A stretch of DNA of 64,000 nucleotides from positions 172,814 through 236,813 of the forward strand of contig CACNYJ010000002.1 in the NCBI GenBank assembly GCA_902624655.1, written 5' to 3'. Shown piece by piece: positions 11,108 to 20,372 of this stretch. The notes under the pieces are model-generated. The model was not told the DNA's origin, did no database searches, and saw only the letters and a list, made by a program, of their open reading frames with translations. The stretch's first letter is position 1; every line of letters begins with the position of its first letter. The translations under genes were made by a program, and so were the position numbers. The stretch is from an uncultured Thiothrix sp. (GTDB lineage: Bacteria; Pseudomonadota; Gammaproteobacteria; Poriferisulfidales; GCA-002705445).

Positions 11108-12247
11108 TCAATTACGTGATTTTACTAATATAAACGACACAATAAAACCTAAAAAAGCAAATAATGATGCATATAAATATACCGTGGCTCCACCCAAAGG
11201 TTCCCAAAAATACCCACTATAGAAGCTTCCCAATGATCCTCCCAAACCAAAACTTATACTTGAGTACAACGCTTGACCTCGTCCTTGCAGAATGCCAGTG
11301 AAATACTCATGAATCAATGAAATTGAGACCGCATGATACATGCCGTAAGTTACCGCATGAAATAAAGTGGCCAGAATAACTATAAATTCATTGTGGGCAA
11401 AGAATGATATCAATAACCATCTAAGAGTTGCAAATAAAAAACTTATGATAAACAAGTTTTTTAATCCATATTTTGGTATCCAGGAGGAAATTTTCATGAA
11501 GATTAAAATTTCAGCAATAACTCCCAGCGACCAAATTACTCCGATTAAGTTTGTGCTATAACTATTCTCGGTTAAGTAAATCGCAAAAAAAGCATAAAAG
11601 GGTCCGTGACTTAGTTGCATCAAGAAGCAAGATATTAAAATCCCCAATACTGCTGGTTTAATTATTATTGTTAATAATGAGCTTGATTCTGCCTTTGTAT
11701 TATCCTCGGCTTTTTTTACATACAGTGTTGAAACCCATGTTAGAAATAAGAAGAATAAAATACAATATGGAATGATATTTATTCCATACTTACTAGTAAA
11801 AAATGACAATATCAAAACTGATAAAATAAAACCAAGAGATCCCCAAAGTCTAATTTGGCTGTATTTATTATAAGATGAACCAAGAGTATTCATTGTTACT
11901 GCTTCAAACTGTGGTAGTGACGCATTCCAAAAGAAGCTAAAAAAGAAAATCAATAACACCATTGGGTAAAAATTTTCAATTTGCGGAGCAAACATAAATA
12001 TAAAAAAACAGCTTAGTGCTCCAAATTGTATAACTCTATGTCTTAAACCAGTTTTGTCTGCTATCCATCCCCATAAATTCGGTGCAATGATTTTCGTTCC
12101 AATCATTGTCCCAGTTATTATTCCAATTTCATATGCGGTAAAACTTTTATAAGATAAATATAATGGCCAATAGGGTAAAAATGCACCAAGACTTGCAAAA
12201 TAAAAAAAATAAAACGATGAAAGATGTATATAAGAGCGATCAAGCAT
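11108..12247 (-). CDS. MFS transporter, HcaT/PPP-like (MFS_1_like) family
   Basis: About 379 residues with twelve hydrophobic segments. The N-terminus (SSFYFFYFASLGAFLPYWPLYL) resembles the 3-phenylpropionate/nucleoside-permease-like branch of the major facilitator superfamily. The loop between helices 2 and 3 reads GWIADKTGLRHRV, the usual MFS G-x3-D-x2-G-x-(K/R) signature. Substrate cannot be told. I prefer the ATG at 12247 because homologues have about ten residues before the first helix; an in-frame TTG at 12298 would add 17 residues. It lies between aroC and leuC, but nothing ties it to leucine. Confidence 0.75.
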   Translation of the reverse strand: MLDRSYIHLSSFYFFYFASLGAFLPYWPLYLSYKSFTAYEIGIITGTMIGTKIIAPNLWGWIADKTGLRHRVIQFGALSCFFIFMFAPQIENFYPMVLLIFFFSFFWNASLPQFEAVTMNTLGSSYNKYSQIRLWGSLGFILSVLILSFFTSKYGINIIPYCILFFLFLTWVSTLYVKKAEDNTKAESSSLLTIIIKPAVLGILISCFLMQLSHGPFYAFFAIYLTENSYSTNLIGVIWSLGVIAEILIFMKISSWIPKYGLKNLFIISFLFATLRWLLISFFAHNEFIVILATLFHAVTYGMYHAVSISLIHEYFTGILQGRGQALYSSISFGLGGSLGSFYSGYFWEPLGGATVYLYASLFAFLGFIVSFILVKSRN

Positions 12248-12390
12248 GATTGGCGCATCTAAAATATTACCTTTATATATATTTTTATCTTTATTCAAAT
12301 CAAAAAATCCAAAGTATTAATTTTTATAATTTAATTTTGCTTAATAGTTTCTTTTTATGTCTAGAATTTTTTTTAAATCTACAAAATTAA

Positions 12391-13452
12391 TTATAAATTT
12401 TGGGCTTTGTGTCTTAAAGAGTGATCCATCAAAACTAGTGCAAGCATTGCTTCTGCTATCGGAACCGCTCTGATGCCAACGCAGGGATCATGTCTACCTT
12501 TTGTTACAATAGTTGAATCATTTCCCTTGTTATCAATAGTTTTACCAGGAATTCTGATGCTGGATGTTGGTTTAATTGCAATACTTGCTCTTATGTCTTG
12601 GCCAGAAGTTATACCACCAAGTGTTCCACCAGAATTATTACTTAAAAAACCATCTTTTGAGTCAATTTCATCTCTGTGCTCTGTGCCTTTTTGAGTAACA
12701 CATGAAAAACCTGAACCAATTTCAACTCCTTTTACAGCATTGATACTCATCATAGCTTTTGCAATGTCAGCATCAATTCTATCAAAAACTGGCTCACCTA
12801 ATCCTATGGGAACATTTTTTGCAATAATATCTATTCTTGCACCGATTGAGTTACCCTCTTTCCTTAATGAGTCCATATAATTTTCGAGATCAACAACTTT
12901 ATCCTTATCAGGAAAAAAGAATGGATTTGTTTCAATATCTGAAAAATTTATTTTTTCTGGTGTTATTGGCCCCAGTTGTGAAAGATAGCCTTGAATTATT
13001 AGGTTAAATTTTTCTTTTAAATATTGTTTTGCAATTGCACCGGCAGCGACTCTTGTAGCTGTCTCTCTTGCGGAGGACCTGCCGCCACCCTTATAGTCTC
13101 TTAATCCATATTTTTTATCATAAGTGATATCAGCATGGCCAGGCCTATATAAATCTTTTATATCTGAATAGTCTTTGCTTCTAGCATCATCATTATAAAT
13201 TATCAGACTAATTGGGGTTCCAGTTGTTTTTCCTTCAAAAACGCCAGATAATATTTTCACAGTGTCTGACTCTCTTCGTTGAGAAGTGTGTCTTGTTTTA
13301 CCAGGTTTTCTTCTATCTAAATCTTTTTGTATAGCCTCAATATCAATGTTGAGATTTGGTGGACAACCGTCTATCATGCACCCAATAGCTTCCCCATGAC
13401 TTTCGCCATACGTACTAACTTTAAATAATTGTCCATAGCTATTTCCCGACAT
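12391..13452 (-). CDS. aroC: Chorismate synthase
   Basis: Last step of the shikimate pathway, EPSP to chorismate with reduced FMN. 353 residues. It begins [22 protein letters not shown] (family signature 1) and carries [13 protein letters not shown] near residue 52, [13 protein letters not shown] near residue 120 and [19 protein letters not shown] near the C-terminus. It is the first gene of the long minus-strand run; the start is 42 bp from the divergent psd gene. A 92-bp AT-rich spacer with no recognisable structure follows it, up to the longest possible transporter start. Confidence 0.97.
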   Translation of the reverse strand: MSGNSYGQLFKVSTYGESHGEAIGCMIDGCPPNLNIDIEAIQKDLDRRKPGKTRHTSQRRESDTVKILSGVFEGKTTGTPISLIIYNDDARSKDYSDIKDLYRPGHADITYDKKYGLRDYKGGGRSSARETATRVAAGAIAKQYLKEKFNLIIQGYLSQLGPITPEKINFSDIETNPFFFPDKDKVVDLENYMDSLRKEGNSIGARIDIIAKNVPIGLGEPVFDRIDADIAKAMMSINAVKGVEIGSGFSCVTQKGTEHRDEIDSKDGFLSNNSGGTLGGITSGQDIRASIAIKPTSSIRIPGKTIDNKGNDSTIVTKGRHDPCVGIRAVPIAEAMLALVLMDHSLRHKAQNL

Positions 13453-13494
13453 ACCAACTATTATATCAAAAAAAGAAGGTTAAATTATATAAAA

Positions 13495-14361
13495 ATGAAA
13501 GAAATTATAAAAATAATATTACATGAATTAAAAATCACGTTGTTTTATATAATTCCACTACGTCTAATATCGAGAATTACTTTCTTTCTTGCAAGAATAG
13601 AAAATAGATTTACAAAAAAAATTTTTATAAAAACATATAAAAGATTTTTCAAGATAGAGCTAGATGAATATCAGAAAAAGAATATAGATGACTATAAGAA
13701 TTTAGATGATTTTTTTATTAGAGAACTTGATTTTAACCATAGAAAAAAATTAGATGACGAAAGAAATATAATTTCACCTTGCGATGGAACTATTTCAGGA
13801 TTTGGAGAAATTAATGACAGTACGTTTATTCATGCAAAAAAACATAAATATAATGTAAGCGAACTAATTAATGAAAAAAATCATAAATTCTCAAATGGTA
13901 AGTTCGTTAATATATATTTGGAACCAAAGGATTGTCATAGGGTATATATGCCATGTGATGCCATACTTTCAAAAATAACTAATATACCAGGATGTCTTTA
14001 TAGTGTTGCGCCTTATGCATCCTCAGGAATTAAAAATTTATACTCAAAAAATGAACGAGTAGTTTTGTCTTTTGAAAGCGAATCTTTTTTAATGACGATT
14101 GTTATGGTAGGTGCAGTTAACGTAGGCTGTATTTCTTTAACAAGACACGGAATTATTACCCCAAAAAAATATCGAGTAAATAAGAAAAATGATATAAATG
14201 ATAAAAAAATACAAAGTTACAAAAAAGGCGAGGAAGTCGCTATGTTTAATCTTGGATCAACAGTTATAATTTTATTAAGCGATATGCGAGGAAAATGGAA
14301 TGATAATATCGTTACTTCAAATAAAATTTTAATTAGAGACGAAATATTTAAATTAAATTAG
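13495..14361 (+). CDS. psd: Phosphatidylserine decarboxylase
   Basis: Makes phosphatidylethanolamine from phosphatidylserine at the inner membrane. 288 residues from ATG 13495, close to the usual length of the E. coli-type enzyme. The self-cleavage site LGST, whose Ser becomes the pyruvoyl cofactor, is at about residue 255; other motifs are ISPCDGTISGFG near residue 90, the conserved DCHRVYMPCD near residue 143, and VNVGCI. An in-frame ATG at 13429 overlaps aroC on the other strand and adds residues with no homology, so I rejected it. The stop overlaps the convergent efp stop by 4 bp. Confidence 0.93.
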   Translation: MKEIIKIILHELKITLFYIIPLRLISRITFFLARIENRFTKKIFIKTYKRFFKIELDEYQKKNIDDYKNLDDFFIRELDFNHRKKLDDERNIISPCDGTISGFGEINDSTFIHAKKHKYNVSELINEKNHKFSNGKFVNIYLEPKDCHRVYMPCDAILSKITNIPGCLYSVAPYASSGIKNLYSKNERVVLSFESESFLMTIVMVGAVNVGCISLTRHGIITPKKYRVNKKNDINDKKIQSYKKGEEVAMFNLGSTVIILLSDMRGKWNDNIVTSNKILIRDEIFKLN

Positions 14362-14927
14362 CTTTTGACTCTTGATACGTATTCTTTTGACCTTGTATCA
14401 ATTTTTACAATATCTTTTTCATTTATAAATAAAGGAACATTTATTTCAACTCCGGTTTCAAGTTTTGCTGGTTTTGTAGCTTTTGATGTTGTATCGCCTT
14501 TTAGTCCTGGCTCAGTATGCTCAATCATAAGTTCAACAAAGTTTGGTATTTCTACACTAATTGCAATGCTATTAAAGAAAGTAATGGAACAAAGCTCCTC
14601 TCCTTTCAGCCAAACCCAATCATCATTCAAAATATCTTTTTTTAAAGATATTTGTTCAAAACTCTCTAAGTTCATAAAGAAAAAATCTTGATTATCATTG
14701 TAAAGATACTGCATTTCGGAGATTAGAATATCTGCTGATTCTAAATTTTCACCAATTTTTAATGTTTTTTCATTGATTCTGCCATTTAATAGATTTTTTA
14801 GTTTGATTTTACTAAAAGCCTGGCCTTTTCCAGGTTTATGAAAAGAGTTTTCAATTATCTCAAATGGCTCATTATTAATTAAAACTTTCAGCCCGTTCTT
14901 TAAATTACTTGTATTATAGCTTGTCAT
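14358..14927 (-). CDS. efp: Elongation factor P
   Basis: Relieves ribosome stalling at polyproline stretches. 189 residues in three beta-barrel domains. The modifiable residue is Lys34 in HKPGKGQAF, the form that is beta-lysylated by EpmA in many proteobacteria; the modification enzymes are not in this window. Domain 3 ends with VPLFINEKDIVKIDT. It is followed by a 28-bp gap from htpX on the same strand and shares a 4-bp stop overlap with psd. Confidence 0.95.
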   Translation of the reverse strand: MTSYNTSNLKNGLKVLINNEPFEIIENSFHKPGKGQAFSKIKLKNLLNGRINEKTLKIGENLESADILISEMQYLYNDNQDFFFMNLESFEQISLKKDILNDDWVWLKGEELCSITFFNSIAISVEIPNFVELMIEHTEPGLKGDTTSKATKPAKLETGVEINVPLFINEKDIVKIDTRSKEYVSRVKS

Positions 14928-14955
14928 ACTTCCTATATTTTTACTTCTTATATTT

Positions 14956-15837
14956 TTAACTATGTTTTAATAGTGCCTCAATCCTTGATTCTATTGATGG
15001 ATGGCTACTAAATAAACTTTTGAAGCTAGTTTCTTCCTTGCCGGATATTCCAAAAGCTGCCATTTGATCAGGTAAATTTGTTTTTGATTTTAAGGATAAT
15101 GTTTTTAACGCTGAAATCATTTTATAAGATCCCACTAAGTTTGCAGCTGAAGAGTCAGCAGCATATTCTCTTTTTCTTGAAAACCACATTACAATTATGT
15201 TCGCTAGTATTGAGAGAAGTATTTGTGCAATCAAACTTGTTATAAAATATGCGGGGCCATGCCCCTTTTGTACTTTAAATATCATCCTATCTACAATGTG
15301 TCCAAAAATTCGCGAAAAAAATATTACAAATGTATTAACAACTCCTTGAATAAGGGACATTGTAATCATGTCTCCGCTACTAACATGAGATACCTCATGA
15401 GCTATAACTGCTTCAACTTCGTCTTTGTTCATTTGATTTATTAGGCCTGAACTAAGTGCAATTAGAGATTTATTTCTTGACGCTCCTGTGGCGAAAGCAT
15501 TTAATTGATTTGACTTAAAAATACCTAACTCTGGTGTACTAATTTCAGCTTTTGAAGATATTGTTTTTAAAACTTCGATCAACCACTCCTCGGTAGAATT
15601 TTTTGGCACATCAATGATGGTTACGCCCATTGTTTTTTTAGCGATCCATTTTGAGGCCATCAAAGATATAAAAGATCCTGCAAAACCAATAATAGACGAG
15701 ATTAATAGTAGGGACGCAAGATCTAAATTTATGCCCTGCTCGTCAAGAATTCCCTCAACACCGAATATTGACATAGTAACGCCAAGCACCAAAAGAATCG
15801 CGATATTTGTACCTAAAAATAATGCTATTCTAAACAT
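14956..15837 (-). CDS. htpX: Membrane zinc metalloprotease HtpX
   Basis: Inner-membrane M48 protease that clears misfolded membrane proteins. 293 residues, the same length as the E. coli enzyme. Two N-terminal helices (about residues 5-25 and 42-62) precede the zinc motif HEVSH at residues 147-151; two more helices follow (about 160-180 and 195-220). The third zinc ligand is probably in RKREYAADSSA near residue 223. It is divergent from the helicase gene with about 48 bp between starts. Confidence 0.95.
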   Translation of the reverse strand: MFRIALFLGTNIAILLVLGVTMSIFGVEGILDEQGINLDLASLLLISSIIGFAGSFISLMASKWIAKKTMGVTIIDVPKNSTEEWLIEVLKTISSKAEISTPELGIFKSNQLNAFATGASRNKSLIALSSGLINQMNKDEVEAVIAHEVSHVSSGDMITMSLIQGVVNTFVIFFSRIFGHIVDRMIFKVQKGHGPAYFITSLIAQILLSILANIIVMWFSRKREYAADSSAANLVGSYKMISALKTLSLKSKTNLPDQMAAFGISGKEETSFKSLFSSHPSIESRIEALLKHS

Positions 15838-15885
15838 ATAAATCCACTCAAAAAATAAGTAAGAATTATATTATTATAATAATTG

Positions 15886-18318
15886 ATGAATACCAATAAT
15901 TATTTACAAGCTGGGAAAAGCATTAATGTTACTGCATCAGCAGGAACGGGTAAAACATGGGTAATAATATCAAAAATATTGCGTTTACTTCTTGAGGGCG
16001 AAGATCCTGAAAAAATTACAGCAATAACTTTTACAAAAAAAGCTTCAGCAGAGATGAGGGAAAGACTTAATGAAAAAATAGAAAGTTGGGCAAACCAAGA
16101 TGACGATAAGTTAAAGTTTGAGCTAAGAGAAATAGGAATTAATAAAAATTATAATAATTATACAAATAGGGCAAAGAATTTATTTTATGAAATCCAAATT
16201 AGAAATAAAGATATTCGAATATCCACATTTGATTCTTTTTTTGTTGAAATATTATCTCAGTTCCATTTAGATAATGACATAGAGAAAAATTATGAAACAA
16301 ATACAGATGTAAATTCAAAGAAAATTATCAACGATGTTGAAAAGAAAATATTTTGTAAAAATTACATTAGAAAGAATGTGGAATTTGAAAAAAATATAAA
16401 TTTTCTTTTGCGATACACGAATAGTTTTAATTCGTTAAAAGAATCAATACGCGAGATAATCAGTAAAAAATCTTATTATTTAGAAATAATTGAATCTAAC
16501 AAACTTGAAGCCATTGATATTTCAAAAATAGAAAAAAAAATTTATGGCTATCAAAATAAATTTATAAATGAAGTATCTTTGATGTGTAATGAAATCGAGA
16601 TAGAAAAATTTGAAGATCTTACAGATATCTTTTATAAAAATATTCCTAATGAAAAAAAAATAAATATAATTATTAATTTCTTTTTTACAAAGGATAGAAA
16701 GATAAGAAAAAATATTGAAAATTTATGTTTGAAAAATAATTTCGATATAAAAAAAATTATAAATGAAATATATCTTTACGAAAATAAATTATTCAACGAT
16801 ATACAAATATTATGGAAAAATGTTGTAAGTTATTTTTTTACTGAGTATCAAAAAGTACTTAAAGAAAAACGATTATATGACTTCTCTGATAAAACCTGGC
16901 TTTGTTATAAAAAACTTTCATCATTAAGTGATGATGATTGGATATTTTATAAAATTTCAAACTCAATTAAACATATTTTAATTGATGAATTTCAAGACAC
17001 AAACTATATTCAATGGAAAGTTATAGAAATGATTCTTGTTGCGATTTCAAATAATTCTGATGAGTCAAGTGTTACTGTAGTGGGAGATGAAAAACAGTCA
17101 ATATATGGGTTTAGAGGATCAGAGCCTCTTTTATTTAAAATATGCAAGGATTTTACAAATAATTATTTTAATTCTACAAATATAGTTCTTAATGAGTCAA
17201 AAAGATCATCTGTAGAAATAATTGATTTTATAAATAATACTTTCATAAATAATGAAAAATTCTCAACATCTATTAAAACAAAAGGAATGGTTGAGTTAAA
17301 CGAAATAAAAAAAAATACGAGTGGGCTTGAGGTAGAAGACTTATTGATGGATGAAATGATTAAATTAGAATCAGAAATTATCTCAGAACAAATAGTGCAA
17401 TTATGTAAAGAAAAAAATATTCAATATAAGGATATTCTAATCTTAGTCAGAAATAGATCTCATATGAGCCATATAAGAGATTCATTAATAAATAAAGATA
17501 TACCAGTTATTTTAGATAATAAAATATGTTTGATGGCTCAACCTGAAATTATTGATATAAAAAATTTACTTAAATTAATAATAATTGATGACAACGATAA
17601 AGGTTTAATTTATAGATTATTAATTTCACCTATTTTCAATATTTCCATAGGCAAAATTGAGAAGTTAAATATAAAAAATTACACAGACATGAAAAAATTT
17701 CTTGTCAAAACCGAGACCGGTAAATTACTTAGTGAATGGAAATCTCTCGTAGGCAAAATTCCAATTCATGATTTATTGGACAAAATATATAATGATATAG
17801 ATATTTTTACAAAATATCGGTGCGAAAATAAACTCGAAAATATTGAAGTTAAGAATAATCTTCTAAATTTTTTAAATTTAAGTTTAAAGATTAATAATGG
17901 AAGATACATATCACCGCTGTTCTTTTTAAACCAAATAGAAATAATGGAGAATTATGAAGAAACCTATGAAATAAATTCATTAAATTCTGTTCAGGTTCTT
18001 ACTATTCATGCTGCAAAAGGATTAGAGTCAAAAGTTGTTTTTTTAGCGCAAACATACAAAAAAAATAAATTAATGCAAAATAAAGTTTACCCAGTTTTTA
18101 ATTCTGACCTTTCATGCAAAGATATATTGTATAAGTTAGATATTTTTAAAAATAATGTATTTATCGAAGAATTATTTCAGGAAGCCTCTTATAAAGAAGT
18201 TGCTGAGGAAACCAACCTCTCCTACGTTGCTTGTACGAGAGCAAAAAATATATTAGTAATAAATGGTTTTAATACAAAAAAAGACAATTGGTTCTCTAAT
18301 TATTTAGCTGACGAATAA
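15886..18318 (+). CDS. UvrD/RecB-superfamily helicase, AddA-like, without nuclease domain
   Basis: 810-residue superfamily 1A DNA helicase. Motif I is ASAGTGKT at residues 17-24, motif II is DEFQDT near residue 367, motif III is VVGDEKQSIYGFRG near residue 398, motif V is VLTIHAAKGLE near residue 704, and motif VI is SYVACTRAKN near residue 779. The opening and the TFTKKASAEM block resemble AddA/RecB more than UvrD. It ends soon after motif VI, so the roughly 250-400-residue nuclease region expected in AddA or RecB is absent. No addB neighbour is visible. Starts at ATG 15886; an adjacent TTG at 15883 is possible. The last 23 bp overlap the convergent DsbC-like gene. Confidence 0.8.
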   Translation: MNTNNYLQAGKSINVTASAGTGKTWVIISKILRLLLEGEDPEKITAITFTKKASAEMRERLNEKIESWANQDDDKLKFELREIGINKNYNNYTNRAKNLFYEIQIRNKDIRISTFDSFFVEILSQFHLDNDIEKNYETNTDVNSKKIINDVEKKIFCKNYIRKNVEFEKNINFLLRYTNSFNSLKESIREIISKKSYYLEIIESNKLEAIDISKIEKKIYGYQNKFINEVSLMCNEIEIEKFEDLTDIFYKNIPNEKKINIIINFFFTKDRKIRKNIENLCLKNNFDIKKIINEIYLYENKLFNDIQILWKNVVSYFFTEYQKVLKEKRLYDFSDKTWLCYKKLSSLSDDDWIFYKISNSIKHILIDEFQDTNYIQWKVIEMILVAISNNSDESSVTVVGDEKQSIYGFRGSEPLLFKICKDFTNNYFNSTNIVLNESKRSSVEIIDFINNTFINNEKFSTSIKTKGMVELNEIKKNTSGLEVEDLLMDEMIKLESEIISEQIVQLCKEKNIQYKDILILVRNRSHMSHIRDSLINKDIPVILDNKICLMAQPEIIDIKNLLKLIIIDDNDKGLIYRLLISPIFNISIGKIEKLNIKNYTDMKKFLVKTETGKLLSEWKSLVGKIPIHDLLDKIYNDIDIFTKYRCENKLENIEVKNNLLNFLNLSLKINNGRYISPLFFLNQIEIMENYEETYEINSLNSVQVLTIHAAKGLESKVVFLAQTYKKNKLMQNKVYPVFNSDLSCKDILYKLDIFKNNVFIEELFQEASYKEVAEETNLSYVACTRAKNILVINGFNTKKDNWFSNYLADE

Positions 18319-19042
18319 TAACATCAGGACTTGTATAGCCAAGAATTAATGTTCCATCATTCAAAAATATTGTTGGGGTAGAGCTAACACCAATACTTTT
18401 TATTAATTGCTGATGTTCCTCTATAGGATTATCACAATCTTTCTTTTCGATTTTTTTCTCTTGTTTTAACAGCGTGAACGCTTTGTTTCTATCAGAAGCG
18501 CACCATGCTGATATAATTCTACCTTTTGAATTTGATTTATTTGCGAGAACTAGATATCGAACTTTAATTCCTTTTTTTGTATATTTTGGCATGTCATTGT
18601 GAAATTTTCTACAATAAGGGCAGTCAATATCTGTGACTACATTAATATATTTTGTTCCATTTCCGTAAACAAATAATTTTGAATCTGATATTTGATCTAA
18701 GAATTTCTTTCTACCTAATAATAATGAAACTTCAGTTATATTTTTAAAAAAATATTCATTTTTTTCTTTGATTACTTTTTGAAGATTGCCTCCTTCAAAT
18801 ATAAATTTTGCATCATTCGTGACATATATTATTGCCCCTTCGAACGCTACTTCATAAATATTTTCAACAGGTGATTTTTTAATATAATCAAACTTATAGG
18901 CGGGAATTATTTCTTTTAATTTTTTTTCCAAGATTTTTATATTAGGGTCAAAATTTTCATCGCTAAAAACTATATTACTACTCAAGAAAAATGCAGATAA
19001 AAAAATTAAAAAATTTATTAGGCTCTTGGGTGATTTCTGCAA
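18296..19042 (-). CDS. dsbC: DsbC/DsbG-like periplasmic thiol:disulfide isomerase
   Basis: 248 residues: a signal peptide (about residues 1-27, ending near FSDEN), a DsbC-type N-terminal dimerisation region (SPVENIYEV near residue 57), then a thioredoxin domain with the CPYC active site at residues 141-144 and the cis-proline loop SSTPTIFLNDG near residue 221. Expected to reshuffle wrong disulfides in periplasmic proteins; the electron donor DsbD is not in the window. It starts with TTG at 19042 after a strong AAGGAG site, and the start lies 25 bp inside the end of xerD. Confidence 0.85.
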   Translation of the reverse strand: MQKSPKSLINFLIFLSAFFLSSNIVFSDENFDPNIKILEKKLKEIIPAYKFDYIKKSPVENIYEVAFEGAIIYVTNDAKFIFEGGNLQKVIKEKNEYFFKNITEVSLLLGRKKFLDQISDSKLFVYGNGTKYINVVTDIDCPYCRKFHNDMPKYTKKGIKVRYLVLANKSNSKGRIISAWCASDRNKAFTLLKQEKKIEKKDCDNPIEEHQQLIKSIGVSSTPTIFLNDGTLILGYTSPDVIIRQLNN

Positions 19043-19917
19043 TGTAACTCCTTTAATTCATTTTTTGCAATATGAGTATAAAGCTGGGTTGTGGATAAGT
19101 CGCTGTGCCCAAGTAATAATTGAACAACTCTGAGATCTGCTCCATTGTTTATCATGTGTGTTGCAAAAGCGTGTCTTAAGGTGTGTGGCGATAAGTGTTC
19201 TTCGATGCCAACTTGTAAAGCGTATTTTTTTAGAATATGCCAAAAAGAGTGTCTGGTCATCTCAGCTCCTCGATTGCTAAGAAATAATGTATCGGTTTTT
19301 TTGGAAGTAATGAAATCTTTTCTGAAGTCATCAATGTATTTCTTTAAAAACGATAATGCATAATCATTAATGGGTATGATTCTTTCTTTATTACCTTTAC
19401 CTAAAACTCTAAGAAAATTACTTTCCATATTAACTTGTGAAAATTTTAAAGAAACAAGTTCTGAAACTCTTAATCCACATGCGTATAAAATTTCAAGCAT
19501 TGCTTTGTCTCTTGATCCAAAACGCGAATTCATATCTGGAGCATTTAAAAGTTTATCGACCTGATCGATACCGATAGTATGAGGAAGAGATTTAATCTTT
19601 CTTGGAGTTTCAATATTTTCGGTTGGATTCTTCTTTAAAAAATTATGCGAGTATAGATATAAAAAAAATTTTTTTAGTGATGAAATTAATCTCATATTAC
19701 TTCTTGAAGATATTCCATTCGAAAATCTCTGAGAAATAAATGCGTTAACGTCCGTTTGCTTTGTATCAAATAATTTTATTTTTTCTTTATCAAGGAACAG
19801 TAGAAAACTGTTAATATCATGCTCATAAGATAGTAGTGTATTTTTTGCTAAACCTTGTTCAGCCCATATATTATCCAAAAAGCTATCTAAATATTCATTG
19901 TTTAATTTCTTTTTCAT
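19018..19917 (-). CDS. xerD: Site-specific tyrosine recombinase XerD
   Basis: Resolves chromosome dimers at dif with XerC. 299 residues. The catalytic set is visible: Arg in CGLRVSELVSL, Lys in GKGNKERIIP, HTLRHAFATH (His-x-x-Arg), the His of LLGHSDLST, and Tyr280 in TQLYTHI. The C-terminal tail ELKELHCRNHPRA is characteristic of Xer proteins rather than phage integrases. The neighbour is a housekeeping gene and there are no attachment sites, so this is not a mobile element. XerC cannot be fully excluded, but length and tail favour XerD. Confidence 0.9.
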   Translation of the reverse strand: MKKKLNNEYLDSFLDNIWAEQGLAKNTLLSYEHDINSFLLFLDKEKIKLFDTKQTDVNAFISQRFSNGISSRSNMRLISSLKKFFLYLYSHNFLKKNPTENIETPRKIKSLPHTIGIDQVDKLLNAPDMNSRFGSRDKAMLEILYACGLRVSELVSLKFSQVNMESNFLRVLGKGNKERIIPINDYALSFLKKYIDDFRKDFITSKKTDTLFLSNRGAEMTRHSFWHILKKYALQVGIEEHLSPHTLRHAFATHMINNGADLRVVQLLLGHSDLSTTQLYTHIAKNELKELHCRNHPRA

Positions 19918-19970
19918 ATCTCTAATAATATAATAAAGTAATTATAAATCTATTACAATGAGCAAAAGAT

Positions 19971-20372
19971 ATGGAAAATATTCATTTATGGAGAAGACTG
20001 ACCTCAATTTTTTATGATGGTGTACTTGTTCTTGCAATTATTATTGTCACATCACTTCCGTTTTATAGCTTTAATGTAGAGGATAGTGTTTTCCTTAAAT
20101 ATACGATGCAGATTTATTTTTATCTAATAGTTCAATATTTTTTTGTTTGGTTTTGGGTAAATAGCTCTGCAACACTGGGTATGAAATCATGGAGGATTAA
20201 AATTGTTGATAGCGAAGGCAAAAAAATATCTTATAAAAAAGCCATTATAAGGTTCAATATATCTATTTTATCTGCTTCTCTTTTTGGGATAGGTTTCTTG
20301 ATTTCACTTTTTCGAAAAGATAGAAATTGTTTGCATGATATTATTTCGAAAACATACTTGGTGAAAGTTTAA
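19971..20372 (+). CDS. RDD family membrane protein
   Basis: 133 residues with three hydrophobic segments (about 14-35, 45-65 and 92-112). It has the family features: WRRLTSIFYDG at the N-terminus (R, D positions), ATLGMKSWRIKI near residue 67, and a C-terminal DRNCLHDIISKTYLV block. The molecular role of RDD proteins is largely unknown; some are linked to ion or osmotic stress. The last 32 bp overlap lptG on the opposite strand. Divergent from xerD. Confidence 0.8.
   Translation: MENIHLWRRLTSIFYDGVLVLAIIIVTSLPFYSFNVEDSVFLKYTMQIYFYLIVQYFFVWFWVNSSATLGMKSWRIKIVDSEGKKISYKKAIIRFNISILSASLFGIGFLISLFRKDRNCLHDIISKTYLVKV

Noticed and set aside
13429..13494. Upstream in-frame start for psd
   Set aside because: It would overlap the aroC start and adds residues unlike any Psd N-terminus; ATG 13495 fits better.
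19018..19917. Tyrosine recombinase as a prophage or island integrase
   Set aside because: Its C-terminal tail and length are those of XerD, and the surroundings are housekeeping genes with no attachment repeats.
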